Source: Nansenia antarctica (Eukaryota > Chordata > Actinopteri > Argentiniformes > Microstomatidae). From it: 64,000 bases of DNA. The stretch lies in contig OZ022353.1 of the NCBI GenBank assembly GCA_963989245.1, positions 24,783,524 to 24,847,523 on the forward strand, given 5' to 3'. The notes under the pieces are model-generated. The model was not told where the DNA came from. It did not search any database and worked only from the letters and a program-made list of their open reading frames with translations. Shown one piece after another: positions 21,201-32,105 of this stretch (positions are counted from its first letter, which is position 1; each line of letters opens with the position of its first letter). Made by a program: the position numbers and the translations under genes.

Positions 21201-22120
21201 ATCCCATCTGGGCATCAAATCTGTAATAAAAAAAGAAGACAGTACATTTAAAATGATTGCCCTCTGTTACCAACACACCACTTCTACAAAATACTACTAT
21301 GTTCATAAAATAGAATTGTTATACAATGACAAATACCTGAAGTGCTGGTGACTCATCAAGGTGTCATCTCTCAGAACCTTGTCATTCTGTAACACAAAGT
21401 TCAGGTCAGAGGTGTGGACACTTCTCTAGTGTAGGTTTTCCATAGACTCTCAGTGTACTGTACTTGTATTGTAAGAAGTAGGCTAGTGAAACCATTTCAA
21501 TCCACAGTATTATTCTACAGCAAATCTACAAATCAATGAATTAATCATTATTTTTGATTCCACACAACATTACTAGCTGGTACACACAAACACACACTAA
21601 AATGGTGCATGAAACATACCGTACAGTATGTTGCATGTTTAGTAGGTCTGCAACAAATGTATTTATTCATTATGTTTTATCTTTGACTATTTCTTCCTCC
21701 CACCATCTCCTATTAGTTTTGTAGAGGGGTGGCATATTTGTGGTGAGCACAGTGGTTTGATAACTGATGCTAACAAAGGCGCTATCTACCATACTCACAA
21801 AACAACAAATAACTGTTTGAGGTATTGAGCAAGTAACGTACCCTTAGTCTACTCAAAGATCTACAATAGCCTTTTTTGGCTGCAAGGGGTTGCCGGATTT
21901 GTAATCTAGCACGACTGAATGACCAGCCAAATTGTACACACGTTGTATAGAGACTGTCCACTGAAAACCGGAGGTCTGGCAACCCAAAATGTATATTTAT
22001 TCTACTGTAAGTTAATTTACCGGTAACGTTATACAACTTACAGCCAACATACAGCCAGCATGGACGATGACACGTTGATGACACTAATTCAAAGCCACAG
22101 GGAGCTCTTCGACCCCAGTT
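21201..22120. other. No recognised feature
   Basis: AT-rich, small spurious frames only. Confidence 0.3.
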
Positions 22121-23025
22121 ATGAGCAGTGTTGCCACAGTTACTTTGAAAAAGTATTCTGATTACTGATTACCAGTGTTGCCACAGTTACTTAGAAAACG
22201 TATTCTGATTACTGATTACTGATTACTCCTTTAAAAAGTAATCTAGTTACTTTACTGATTACTTGATTTTAAAAGTAACTAAGTTAGATTACTAGTTACT
22301 TTTTTAGTTACTATTGGCAGCTGCCTAGGCACCCGACCCCCCCCCCCCCCCCCCCGCAACATAAAAATGAAAACTGGTTTTGCCAAAACTCACTTTATTT
22401 TAACAGTAACTTAAATTACATAATTAAACTTTAAACAATAACTTAAAACAACAAAATAAAGAGTATTTCTTTGCCTCACCCAACATAAATACTTGTTTTT
22501 AAACAATAAAATAAATATAATCTTTATTTAACAGTAACTAGCAAGGAGTGGTTTCACAAAACCTAAAACCTACCCTGACCATTCAGGCTTTTACCACAGG
22601 ACAATATTTTCTTGCCAGCACAGAGTGTACAACGAACATTTATGTTCTTGTCATCCTTTGCTGACACAAACTCAAAATAATCCTTATATTTCCAGCTATT
22701 TAACGCATATCTCTGTTCTCGCTCCATTGTGTAGGCTACGCTTCTGTTTACACTGTGCAATCAGCGTGGTGATACACGTGAGCGATTCTGCTGCAACCTC
22801 GTGTTGAAAACGTGAGCACTGACGTCACTCCCCAAGACGCGAGAAAAGCAAACAAATGTTTGTTTACTATCGAACATTACAAAGAAATAATGTAAGTTAT
22901 GAGGTAGTAACGCAATAGTAACGCACAGTCACTTGAATAAGTAACTTTAATCCGATTACTGATTTGGAAATAGTATCGCGTTAGAATACTCGTTACTGAA
23001 AAAAGTATTCAGATTAGAGTAACTA
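22121..23025 (-). mobile_element. Internally deleted hAT element with BED-finger exon
   Basis: The left edge has two near-copies of AGTGTTGCCACAGTTACTT separated by about 50 bp, then ATTACT-rich subterminal repeats. The right part (22905-23025) has the complementary GTAACG/TTACTGA words. The minus-strand frame at 22563-22760 reads ALNSWKYKDYFEFVSAKDD and INVRCTLCAGKK, a BED zinc-finger start of a hAT transposase. A C-tract lies at 22340-22356. Transposase core absent; right terminus truncated by an L2 end. Confidence 0.6.
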
Positions 23026-23044
23026 AAAAGTGTTTTTTTTAAGT

Positions 23045-23152
23045 GTTTTTTCTTTCCTAACACCAGGGGAGCCACCCCTCCTAAATTTCGTTGTTTGGTA
23101 CCTGTACTGTAGCAATGACAATAAAGACCATTGATTCATTCATTCACATAGC
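23045..23152 (+). mobile_element. L2 LINE 3' end, very short
   Basis: Same 3' block as 18.99-19.07 kb (CCTAACACCAGGGGAGCCAC, then TTTCGTTGTTTGGTACC, then AATGACAATAAAG). Only about 100 bp are left. Confidence 0.75.
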
Positions 23153-23287
23153 CTTTATTTATGTAAACCAGCTCTTTTCCCTTCTTGTTTTTAGTATTTT
23201 TTCCAAGCACCAGGGGAGCCCCCCCTCCTACATTTTGTTGTATGGTACCTGTACTGTATTAATGACAATAAAGACCATTCATTCACA
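23153..23287 (+). mobile_element. Second L2 LINE 3' end in tandem
   Basis: Begins CATAGCCTTTATTTATGTAA and ends AATGACAATAAAGACCATTC, directly after the ATTC tail of the previous copy. Confidence 0.75.
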
Positions 23288-23459
23288 TGCCTCATTTATA
23301 ATTTGTCTCTGTTAGTAAAGTGCATAGGTGGAAACCCAACAGAGCTCTCACTGCAATCTTCTCAGGCTTCTTTTGGCATCCTGGTCACATTGTCTTCAGC
23401 ATCTTTACCAGCTCAAGCTGTCCTCATTTAGCACAGCGCATACAAAGTAGGCAGTGACA
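23288..23459. other. No recognised feature
   Basis: Short unassigned spacer. Confidence 0.3.
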
Positions 23460-23840
23460 TACAAAGGGGTTTGATTTGATTTAATTTATTAGGATCCCCA
23501 TTAGCTGATCAGCATCAGCTACTCTTCCAAGGGTCCACACAAAACACTTCCAAGAAATCAACACAAAACATATACAGTTAACAAAGAAGACAAACATCAA
23601 CATACATACAACAAATAACAAAAATAAAAACAGAACAAGTCAGCAGGGAGGAAATGCTAAAGCATGTTAAACTTTCAGCTGCTTCTTCAGCACAAGAACC
23701 ATTTACATGCACAAAGGAATCACAAACAGACTCCAATTACGTATACAGACCTAAACCAGACTGAGAGCACACATTACAACAGTTTTTCCATTGATAATGT
23801 TATATATCTATCTAGGTCAGTCTCATTGAGATAAAAAGAA
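23460..23840 (-). mobile_element. Probable non-LTR element 3' region
   Basis: TTATTAGGATCCCCATTAGC followed by AGCATCAGCTACTCTTCCAA is a dispersed teleost sequence that I recall as the antisense of a LINE 3' end. No protein-coding support here. Confidence 0.35.
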
Positions 23841-23849
23841 TATAGAATA

Positions 23850-25862
23850 GAATAGAATATACTTCATTTTCCTTGTACAGTTGCCTATACAATGAAATTG
23901 TAGTGGTACTTCTGAAGGTGCAAAAAAAGAAAAACTACAAATATTACACACTAGAAAAATTAAAAAGCGAAAATGCTATAAAACAAGCTAAGAGACAATG
24001 AGGTCCGTGGTGTCATAAGTGCAAATAAAAACAACAATCTTCTTGCAAATAAAAACAACTATAAAAGCAAGCTAAAAGACATGAGGTCAGTGGCGTTATA
24101 ATACTATTGCACTTTTTACACCTGAAGATGAACATTTATGAACATTTATGTCTATGTCTTATGTCTTATGTCTGTGTCTTATGTTCAGTGTTCTGATGGC
24201 CCATGGATAGAAACTGTTGGACAGCCTGTCTGTTCTAGCCTTTATGCTCCTGTACCTCACTCCAGAGCGCAACAGGCTGAACAGGTGGTGACCAGGGTGG
24301 AGGTGGTCTTTAAGAATCCTTCCTGCTCTGGAGAGGCACCGAGAGTGTGCCACGTCATCCAGGGAGGGCACAGACGATTATTTTTTCCGCTGACTTCACC
24401 ACTCTCTGCAGTCTCTTTTTGTCCACTACTTTGCAGCCAGCATACCATACTGTGATGGAGAATGTCAGCACACTCTCAATGATGGAGTGGTAGAAGGTTA
24501 CCAGCAGCTTCTCCTCCAACCTGTTTCTTTTGAGAACTCTCAGGAAATGGAGTCGCTGCTGGGCCTTCTTTACCACCGCTGTGGTGTTGGCTGAGCAGGT
24601 GAGGTCCTCTGAGATGTGGGTTCCCAGGAACTTAAAGGAGGGGACTCTCTCCATAACGTCTGGAGCAGGGTCTGCCTTTACCTTTCTGAACACCACTCTG
24701 TCAGCCGCTGCACCTCGTCCCTGTAGGCTGACTCATCCACTCCGGTTATGAGCCCCACCAAGGTGGTGTCATCCGCAAATGTAATTATTGCATTGGTGGG
24801 GTGGGTGGGGGTACAGTCATGGGTGTAGATGGAGTACAGGAGAGGGCTCAGAACACAGCCCTGTGGAGAGCTGGTGCTGAGCATGAGGGTGGAGGAGTTG
24901 TGTGGACCTATCTTGACTATCGGTTGGAGAGGAAGTCTTTGATCCAGGCACAAGTGGCGGGGGGGGGGAGTCCAGGGCAGCTAGCTTGTCCACGAGGATA
25001 TCGGGGATGATGGTAGTAAAAGCTGCACTGTAATCAACAAAGAGCATCCTCACCGAGGACCCCGGGTGTTCTAGGTGTCTCAGAGCAGTGTGGAGGGCTG
25101 TAGAGATGGCATCGTCAGTAGGCCTGATAGGCTAGGGTGTGGAGGGGGAGGGGCTAGTGTGTGGAGGGCTGTAGATATGGCATCGTCAGTAGACCTGTTT
25201 GCTCTGTAAGCGAATTGGTGAGGATCAAAGCCTGGGGGGAGGCGGTCTTTGATGTGGTGAGATATGAGTTTCTCAAAGCACTTTGCGACCACTGGTGTCA
25301 GGGCAATAGGTCTGTAGTCATTGAGGTTATTTATGGTTGGGGTTTTGGGGAGTGGGATTATTGTGGCTGATTTGAGGCAAGGTGGAACAGATGCCTGACT
25401 CAGGGAGAGATTGAAGATCTTTGTGAAGACAGGTGCGAGCTGAATTGCACAGGCTTTCAGCACTACCCCAGGTATTCCATCAGGACCGGTGGCTTTCCTT
25501 GTGTTCACAGACCTGAACACACGACTCACTTGATGTTCTTCGACATTGAAAGTGTGTGTGCTTCCGGACTGTGAGGTCAGTGTCGCTGTGTTGGGCCTCG
25601 TTGCTTCGAACTGGGCAAGTGATGGTTTAAGTCCTCTGCCAGCGAGGCTTCTGCACTGAGGGTCAAAGGAGAGCTCCCTTTGTAGTTGGTGAGGTGTTTC
25701 AATCCCTGCCACACTTGACGTGGGTTATTGTCTGATAGGTGGCCCTCCACCTTCCTCTTATATGCCTCCTTGGCACCTTTTATGCCCCTTCTCAAGTCTG
25801 CCCTTGCTGAGCTGTACAGGGCCTTGTCACCTGTCTTGAAGGCGGAGTTACGGGCACTCAGG
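23850..25862 (-). pseudogene. L2/Maui-type LINE ORF2 (reverse transcriptase), 5'-truncated and frameshifted
   Basis: Minus-strand pieces in order: AYKRKVEGHLSDNNPRQVW (25577-25795); VNTRKATGPDGIPGVVLK, NDYRPIALTPVVAKCFEKL and FAYRANRSTDDA (25080-25712); MLFVDYSAAFTTIIP (24817-25053, where L2 elements usually have FN before TI); PQGCVLSPLLYSIY and ITFADDTTLVG (24678-24953); then FLGTHISEDL, FYHSIIESVLTF and RYRSIKARTDRLSNSFYPWA down to 24159. RT motifs A to E are present and the catalytic motif is F-A-D-D. At least four frame changes make it inactive. The 3' end (23850-24150) has TATAG-type A/T-rich tail repeats. Endonuclease domain missing. Confidence 0.88.
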
Positions 25863-26376
25863 AGTGTTATATAATATATATAATATATTTAGTTATATAA
25901 TATACACTTATATATTATTATATAATATACACTTATATATTATTGATAAACTAGTGCCAAATGGCCATGATAAATCGGTAACGATCAGCGAAGGAATGTG
26001 AAAACATGATAAAGACCAAAAATGACGAGCACTGTTTTAGTCAGTGTTTTGTAAATGGTAAAATAAAATGTTTGTTTGTTATGTTTTGTTTATTACCAAA
26101 GGATGTTTTCTGCTATTACAAAATGTAGCAAAATATGTATCACATTTTAAGTGTGGCCAGAGAGGGCAGAAATGCGCAAAACATGTTACATCTTTAAAAC
26201 ATTTCTCAATCGCTGATAAAATCTCGTGTTCACATGGAAAACACTACCATTGGGTATGCTATACTCAAACCACCAACCACACAATCACACTCCTCATATG
26301 AGCAAACACCTGTTGCTGTTCAATTAGCAATCATAGCTTTAGCAATAAAAGGGCCTAAGGTGAGTGTTGGAGAACA
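25863..26376. other. AT-rich spacer, possibly 5' part of an IS630-type element
   Basis: 25866-25945 repeats TATAATATA(CACT) words. 26000-26376 may belong to the transposon whose transposase starts at 26377, but I cannot define an end. Confidence 0.3.
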
Positions 26377-26635
26377 ATGGATGCCAGGTGTGCAGAGAGA
26401 GGTATAGTGAGAGGAGTGAGAGTCAGAGGAGGAGGAGGAGGAGTAGGACGACGAGATGGAGGAGGACGAAAAGCAAGAGGAAGAGCAAGAGGAAGAGCAA
26501 GAGGACGATCGCCTCTGATGAGATTCGGGCCACTTTGGTTGATCATGTGGTCAATCATGGTCTAACGATGAAGAAGGCAGGCCTGAAAGTCCAGACAAAC
26601 CTGAGCCGCTTCACTGTGGCTTTAATACATTATAC
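26377..26635 (+). pseudogene. Tc1/mariner-IS630-type transposase N-terminal fragment
   Basis: ATG at 26377 opens an Arg/Gly-rich leader. A frameshift around 26505 then leads to SDEIRATLVDHVVNHGLTM and VQTNLSRFTVA, the helix-turn-helix of a teleost IS630-related transposase family. The DDE domain is not here. A catalytic-domain piece of what looks like the same family lies at 39074-39270. Confidence 0.6.
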
Positions 26636-26660
26636 ATGTATATTTTACAGAACTGAAAGA

Positions 26661-26846
26661 CTACCGAGTCTGGAACTGTATTTGCTCTTCAGGTAGGTGA
26701 GGGAGGAGAATCCGCAGAAATGCATTGAAATGCATAGACAGCTCCACACGGTTTTGGCCAACTAGAAACTCGTGGATAGCTGTGCGTAATTCAAAGACGC
26801 GTGCCAATACTGATCCACGGGAAAGCCTTCTGACCTCGGGGCGCAT
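26661..26846 (-). pseudogene. hAT transposase fragment (ZBED5/SCAND3-like)
   Basis: Minus-strand frame: MRPEVRRLSRGSVLARVFEL then LRILLPHLPEEQI. EVRWLSRGxVLxRVFELR is the signature after the catalytic core in this hAT group; here W is replaced by R. Short and isolated. Confidence 0.65.
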
Positions 26847-26879
26847 TGTGTTCCTCTCCTATAGAGAAGCATAGAGAAG

Positions 26880-27505
26880 TGTGAGAGAAAATTATTGTAT
26901 GTGGGGGACATTTTTCTACATTTAAGATTCAAACTTGGTTTGTCTGGGGCAAAGCTATGGAAGCTGATTTCCTGTTTGTTGTCACACAATAGAACCGGTT
27001 TCTCTGCTTAAAGCTTGACATTGGCTGGACGGCGGACACATTTGAATGATTACAAAGACCTGATTGCCCTCTTTTCTCCCGGAGTGGACTAGACCATCTG
27101 GAGCAGTTTTGGGCTTTTGTGTTCCCCAGACCCGGTGCTCTGGGACCAGACTGAACCAGTTTGTGGCTATTGTGTCCCTTTTTCACCTTTGTCTCCCTAG
27201 GAGAAAGTGGGGGCTGATTCCCCCCTAACCTTCATCCCAATCATCTTCATCCATGTACAAACTCACACCCCTTGCTCATGATTGGTCTAAACCTCACCCG
27301 AGGGCGGACCCCTTACCTGTGGAAACCTGAATTGTATAAACTGACATGTAATGAATGATCGTCACTTTTTGGGAGGAACTTTGAATCGTTCAGATCCGTC
27401 TGACGAACCTGTAAACTTCCTCCTTCTGCAGAAGAATATTAAATATCTTTTCTTATACATCTTGAAACGAAACAGGCTGCCATTATTGAATAATTTGCTC
27501 TAACA
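26880..27505 (+). repeat. 5' LTR of ERV-A
   Basis: Starts TGTGAGAGAAAATT and ends GCTCTAACA. TATAAA at 27335-27340 and ATTAAA at 27438-27443 give a plausible promoter and poly(A) signal. Small differences from the 3' copy include a CCCGG/CGG indel near 27130 and a TA indel after TATAAA. Confidence 0.93.
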
Positions 27506-27508
27506 AGT

Positions 27509-27520
27509 TGGCGACGAGGA
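27509..27520 (+). promoter_or_regulatory. Primer binding site, tRNA-Ser(GCU)-type
   Basis: TGGCGACGAGGA, four bases after the LTR end, is complementary to the 3' acceptor end CCTCGTCGCCA that I recall for vertebrate tRNA-Ser(GCU). The match is 11-12 nt; the usual 18-nt match is not complete. Confidence 0.5.
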
Positions 27521-28094
27521 AACAAAGGGAACGGCTGCGGAGGTCTCCTGTCTTATCCGCTCTCAGCCATTTTGAGATACGCTGACGAGCAGACTTTTAT
27601 TACGAAAAGTTGAGGAAGTACTAGGCTCTCGTTTTTCACCTAGGACGTGAATCGATTAAGAGGTCCCCTCTATTTTTGATTGGCTGAGAGTCGGATGATC
27701 AGGGCCTTAGCACGCTGTCTACGTACTACACGAACAAGGGTAAGCCTGTCGATTTTCATTTGTATTGGAACGGTATTTAATCGGAGATAGATACCTGTTT
27801 ATAGAGGTTTTTTGTTTCCGGGTGCACTTTGTGATGCATGGCTTGTGGCGTTTTTAGACGATTTACATGTTATCGTGGCTATAATTGCACCTGGCAAAAT
27901 CATAAGACTACTCTTTTTGTGTATATGATATATATATACGTGTATCTTTCTGATCATGGTTAACAAGAGGTCCATGGCGTCTAAACGATCGTGAACAGTG
28001 GTTAACTAGTGCCATTTGATTGTGATAAGACTTTGCTGTTTTTTGGTTAACAAAGATCCAAATCAGCTGATATCTTGGTTAACACTGGTCCAAA

Positions 28095-28285
28095 TTGGTT
28101 AACTAAGGTCCAACATCAGTAAATTGGTTAACTAAGGTCCAACATCAGTAAATTGGTTAACTAAGGTCCAACATCAGTAAATTGGTTAACTAAGGTCCAA
28201 CATCAGTAAATTGGTTAACTAAGGTCCAACATCAGTAAATTGGTTAACTAAGGTCCAACATCAGTAAATTGGTTAACACAGGTCC
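28095..28285. repeat. 29-bp tandem array in the ERV-A leader
   Basis: Six exact units of TTGGTTAACTAAGGTCCAAC plus ATCAGTAAA (28095-28268) and a partial seventh. Degenerate GGTTAAC...GGTCCAA units precede it from about 28045. Non-coding. Confidence 0.95.
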
Positions 28286-28759
28286 AAAAATAATCCTAGG
28301 TTGATCTAGGATTGGGTTTTTATTACACAGAGGTTAGTTCTGTGTAAAAGTGGGGAGGTGGTACTTTTCCATAAAATTCATTGAGCCAGTCAGAAGTTCT
28401 GAATTTTCCATGTATGATAATAGAGTTTCATTGAGCTAACCAAAGTTCTGAACTCCAGTTTTAATTAGTTAATCAGTGTTAATACTTTTAAAAGGCAGTG
28501 CTGATCTTACAAGATTGCTACCTACCAGCCACCCCTCCCCTGGAGCCCAGAGTCTAATCTCCACAGACTAAGTTTTGTGAATTGTATTTGTTATTACAAT
28601 AAGTAATTACAATAAGTAATTGTTTTCTTATTTGTGATAAGACATTACAGCTGTTTTCTGTTTTTAGTCATTCCTTGTGTGTTTTTTTAAAGCTATTTTA
28701 ACTAATAATGCTATTTGTATCTATTGTTCCTTTGAATATATCTTGATTTTGAGTTTAAA

Positions 28760-29242
28760 ATGAGTATAGGACTTTTGAAATTGCTACAGAATCAGGTGCG
28801 TCTACAAGCTGCACAAATTAGATTTTATGAAAGACAAGAGAAACGTTCTAGAGAACAACATAGACAGCCACAAACAAATAATAGGCAGCAGGTTGTTAAG
28901 GATTTTGCATGTTATAATTGTGGTAAGGGCGACCATTCCTATAGATCCTGTCCCACGGTTGTTAAGGATTTTGCATGTTATAATTGTGGTAAGGGCGACC
29001 ATTCCTATAGATCCTGTCCCACGGTTGTTAAGGATTTTGCATGTTATAATTGTGGTAAGGGCGACCATTCCTATAGATCCTGTCCGACGTCAAAAAGGTT
29101 TCCTAACCATGGGAAACAGAAACATATGACTCATTCCACACTTCTAAAATTGCTGAGTTGTTTGGATTCTTTTTGTTGTGATGAGACCCTAGCGGTTTTT
29201 GAGTTTCTGTTTTCTATTTTAAAAACATTTTTTTTGCATTAG
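28760..29242 (+). CDS. Gag nucleocapsid-like protein with three identical CCHC zinc knuckles
   Basis: A 160-codon frame. After a basic, Gln-rich N-terminal part (KRSREQHRQPQTNNRQQ) it has three copies of CYNCGKGDHSYRSC, each a C-x2-C-x4-H-x4-C retroviral nucleocapsid knuckle. They come from a 66-bp tandem triplication (28892-29089) that kept the frame. The C-terminal part turns hydrophobic (CDETLAVFEFLFSILKTFFL) and may be read-through of non-coding DNA. Matrix and capsid domains are not visible upstream, so this is a remnant or a miniature Gag. Knuckle identity is certain; that it is expressed is not. Confidence 0.7.
   Translation: MSIGLLKLLQNQVRLQAAQIRFYERQEKRSREQHRQPQTNNRQQVVKDFACYNCGKGDHSYRSCPTVVKDFACYNCGKGDHSYRSCPTVVKDFACYNCGKGDHSYRSCPTSKRFPNHGKQKHMTHSTLLKLLSCLDSFCCDETLAVFEFLFSILKTFFLH
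28892..29089. repeat. 66-bp x 3 tandem triplication encoding zinc knuckles
   Basis: Units start at 28892, 28958 and 29024. I see one substitution among the three (CCCACG/CCGACG at the last unit end), so the amplification is very recent or conserved. Confidence 0.95.
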
Positions 29243-29270
29243 GCAAGGTTTTATATTTTCTAACCCAAGT

Positions 29271-29393
29271 CATGGGGAGCTGCTTTCTTGCGCAGAAAGA
29301 CCCTCAGAGTTATTTCTATTCTCAAGAAGGTAGGTTTATGTGTGAAACTCTGGGAGAACTGATCACTCTCCATTTTGAGTTTTTTGCATAAAC
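29271..29393 (+). CDS. Small MGSCF-start frame
   Basis: A 40-codon frame starting M-G-S-C-F-L, a possible N-myristoylation and palmitoylation signal, running to TAA. A donor-like GAAG/GTAGGT lies at about 29327-29332, so it could be an exon start. Too short to be sure it is a gene. Confidence 0.2.
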
Positions 29394-30009
29394 CTGTCCA
29401 AAATTATATAGATCTGTTTGGTATTCATGCATTGTTCAGACCATGATGTATTGAAAAAAGAACCATGTGGCCTGTCGTATCAGAGGCTCATAAAATACTA
29501 TATTTTTGATTGCTAACTCCCACTAACTCATTAACAATTAACCATGGTTTTTCTTGTTTTTGAATGATTTTTCAGTAAGTATATTTTCACATTATAAAAC
29601 ATGACACATTTGTTTATGATTTTCAAATCACACGAAAATGTTCTACCGTTTCCTATTTTGATATTAAGATGTTGGTTTGATTAGACATAAAATTCTGTTG
29701 CAGTTTTTATTTTATTTTGTTAACTGTCTCCTCAGACAGACCAGTGGTGGCCCTGTATTACTGCAGATACACTTGATTTTTGCCACGGCAAGAATGTGAT
29801 ATATATTTCAGAGTGGAAGCCGTTTTACCAGAATCCAGAGACGGCGTGCTACGCAATATCCAGCCGGATGATTGAGGGATGAACCAGGGCCACCAGAGAG
29901 GGAAGCGACGACCAGGGTTACCAGACCCACCAGAGAACACCGAGGAGATGACGATAAGGGTGGCCAGGCCCGCCAGAGAGAGAGCCAGATGATTGGGTGA
30001 TGAACCAGA

Positions 30010-30297
30010 GCCACCAGGGTGCCAGGCCCGACAGAGAAGGACGCAGCCACCAGGGTGCCAGGCCCGACAGAGAAGGACGCAGCCACCAGGGTGCCAGGCC
30101 CGACAGAGAAGGACGCAGCCACCAGGGTGCCAGGCCCGACAGAGAAGGACGCAGCCACCAGGGTGCCAGGCCCGACAGAGAAGGACGCAGCCACCAGGGT
30201 GCCAGGCCCGACAGAGAAGGAAGCAGCCACCAGGGTGCCAAACCCGCCGGAAAAGGAAGCAGCCACCAAGGTGCCAAACCCGCCAGAGAGGGAAACA
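30010..30297. repeat. 36-bp x 8 tandem repeat, copy 1
   Basis: Unit GCCACCAGGGTGCCAGGCCC plus GACAGAGAAGGACGCA, eight units, the last three diverged. Open in several frames on both strands because 36 is a multiple of three. On the plus strand it encodes 12-residue Pro/Arg-rich repeats. Confidence 0.95.
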
Positions 30298-30595
30298 ACG
30301 CCAGAGTACGAGACCCGGCAGAGAACCACCAAACGACCATCGACGACAGTGTTCCAGTTTCAACAGCCCGGACCACCGAGCCTTCAAATCAGAGCATGGC
30401 CGTTTCAAGGAGGAAAGACACAGTATCATGAGAGATTTTGCTTCGAGGATGAATTACTCTGATTGTTGGATCTGTCAACAGATACCTGTGAGTCCAGCCA
30501 GGGTCCAAAGTGTGGACACCTGTACTAGTGAAGATGCTGGTGAATGCCTGCATCATGTTTTCGATAGTGCTAAAGACCACTCCCCAGACCATGTC
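30298..30595 (+). pseudogene. Env SU-like segment with C-W-I-C, copy 1
   Basis: In the frame that includes 29993-30598 the segment encodes MNYSDCWICQQIPVSP followed by a Cys-containing stretch (DTCTSEDAGECLHHVF). Retroviral surface proteins of the gamma/epsilon type carry a C-x2-C just after an N-glycosylation sequon (here N-Y-S), which this resembles. No transmembrane subunit follows; the segment stops where the internal LTR begins. The whole block recurs at 34991-35290. Confidence 0.45.
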
Positions 30596-31172
30596 TGATA
30601 GGATGTGTTTTTACATTGTGCTTAGGTAAACCCTGAATACTTTATCATTAGTGATTATCAGCAAGTTGTAACATCTAACTGTTGAGAGTGAGCCAACCTC
30701 TCTCTCTGTGTCTGTGTAATTGGACCTGGGCCAGATTTAAAGACCACGGGACCAGTTTAACTCTAAGGACATTGGAGCCTTGCAGTGGTCAGCAAGGTGG
30801 TACGACAGGGACACAGGATGGAGACATGTATGGGAACTGATGTCAATAGGTCAGCTGACCAGAGTCAAGTAACTTAGTTGCCATAACGACCAACCCGTTA
30901 TGGTATGGAAGAGAGGCGAACGCCACATCTAACTTTAGTGGTAAGGTACAGCTGTTTCCTGTGTCAGCGGAAATCTAGGATATAAGGGCCACTGTAAAAT
31001 GTCATTCTGTGTGTCTCTTCTCTCTGCCTGCTGTGATGAGAGGACACCCAGCGCTGTATGGGAATAAACTTATATCTTAATTGTCTACTTGAGCAATCAT
31101 TAATTAATTACTTAAAGGGGAAAGAAACAAATCTCGGGTCGCCGCCCATCATCTGACAATCACCCACTATCA
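30596..31172 (+). repeat. Internal LTR-like block inside ERV-A
   Basis: Starts TGATAGGATGTG at the exact point where the two Env-like copies diverge, and ends CACCCACTATCA. TATAAG at 30981 and AATAAA at 31063 are ordered as in a retroviral LTR. Two bases after the end comes TGGCGTTTAACGAACAGG (31175), which partly resembles the tRNA-Lys3 primer site (TGGCG and CGAACAGG match, the middle does not). No second copy was found in the window. Confidence 0.5.
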
Positions 31173-32105
31173 ATTGGCGTTTAACGAACAGGATCCTAGA
31201 TTCAGCGAGACAGGTAAGGCAGATAACACAGTGTGATTGTGTGCTTTAACCTGAATTGCTGTTCTAGAGGGAAAACCTGTAATTTTTTTCCTTAAATGAA
31301 GGAAAGGGGATGAATTTGATGAAGGGGGGGCTAATGACTAAATTGGACTAAATATTAAAGTTTGAGTACTGTTGTGTACATGAAGGTCATTAATTCACAT
31401 ATAGGATAATACGTTATAAAAGGACAGAGCTGCTAGGTGTCACTCTGGAGGAGATATACTGACACTGGATATTGATTAATTCATAGAAGAATTGATTAAA
31501 CGGAATTGGGCATTCCGTGGGTTTTTATTTTAAAATATTGAGGTATTTGACAGGAAATAAGGTGAACTGCAGATCACGCTTGAGTCAACAGAAATACAGT
31601 ATTGTGTTTATCTGTAAGGTACAGAAATAAGGTATTGTGTTATAGCACAGGATTTGAAACTATGCAGAAGTAGAATGTTGATTAAGATGGTTAAATGAAT
31701 AAGGTATTGACACGCAAGCGGTTATGGTATGTAATTTGAAGTATGATTTAAAGAAAGTGTTTATAAGAGGTCAAGCAATGTGGGTATATTCTGTAGAGAA
31801 ACAGGATAATGAAGGAATAGGTCAGCGGTAAAAAGACAGTTGTAGGACGACATGAATTTGAACAGAAATGGTAATGGTGTTAATGTTAAAGCTAACAGAT
31901 TGGAGTGACAAGATTGGATTATTGAGAGAGTGAGAACAGATGAGACGTGGATTTAAATGACCTTGATGAAACGCAATACAACAGACTGAATTAAAGTATA
32001 TAACAAGTAATAAACACGAATTGTGTAACTATAAAGCTCTAACGAGACAATTTAGATAAAAGAATTCCTTTTTACTAACATTGTGTGCATTTTAATTAAT
32101 CAAAC
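31173..32105 (+). other. Leader region after the internal LTR, non-coding
   Basis: Primer-site-like sequence at 31175-31192, then AT-rich text without long frames, ending at the MGNQTS ATG. Compatible with a retroviral 5' leader. Confidence 0.35.

Noticed and set aside
29758..30462. Long overlapping open frames on both strands (up to 223 codons)
   Set aside because: The 36-bp repeat is a multiple of three and stop-free in several frames, so all these frames are repeat artefacts apart from the C-W-I-C-containing one.
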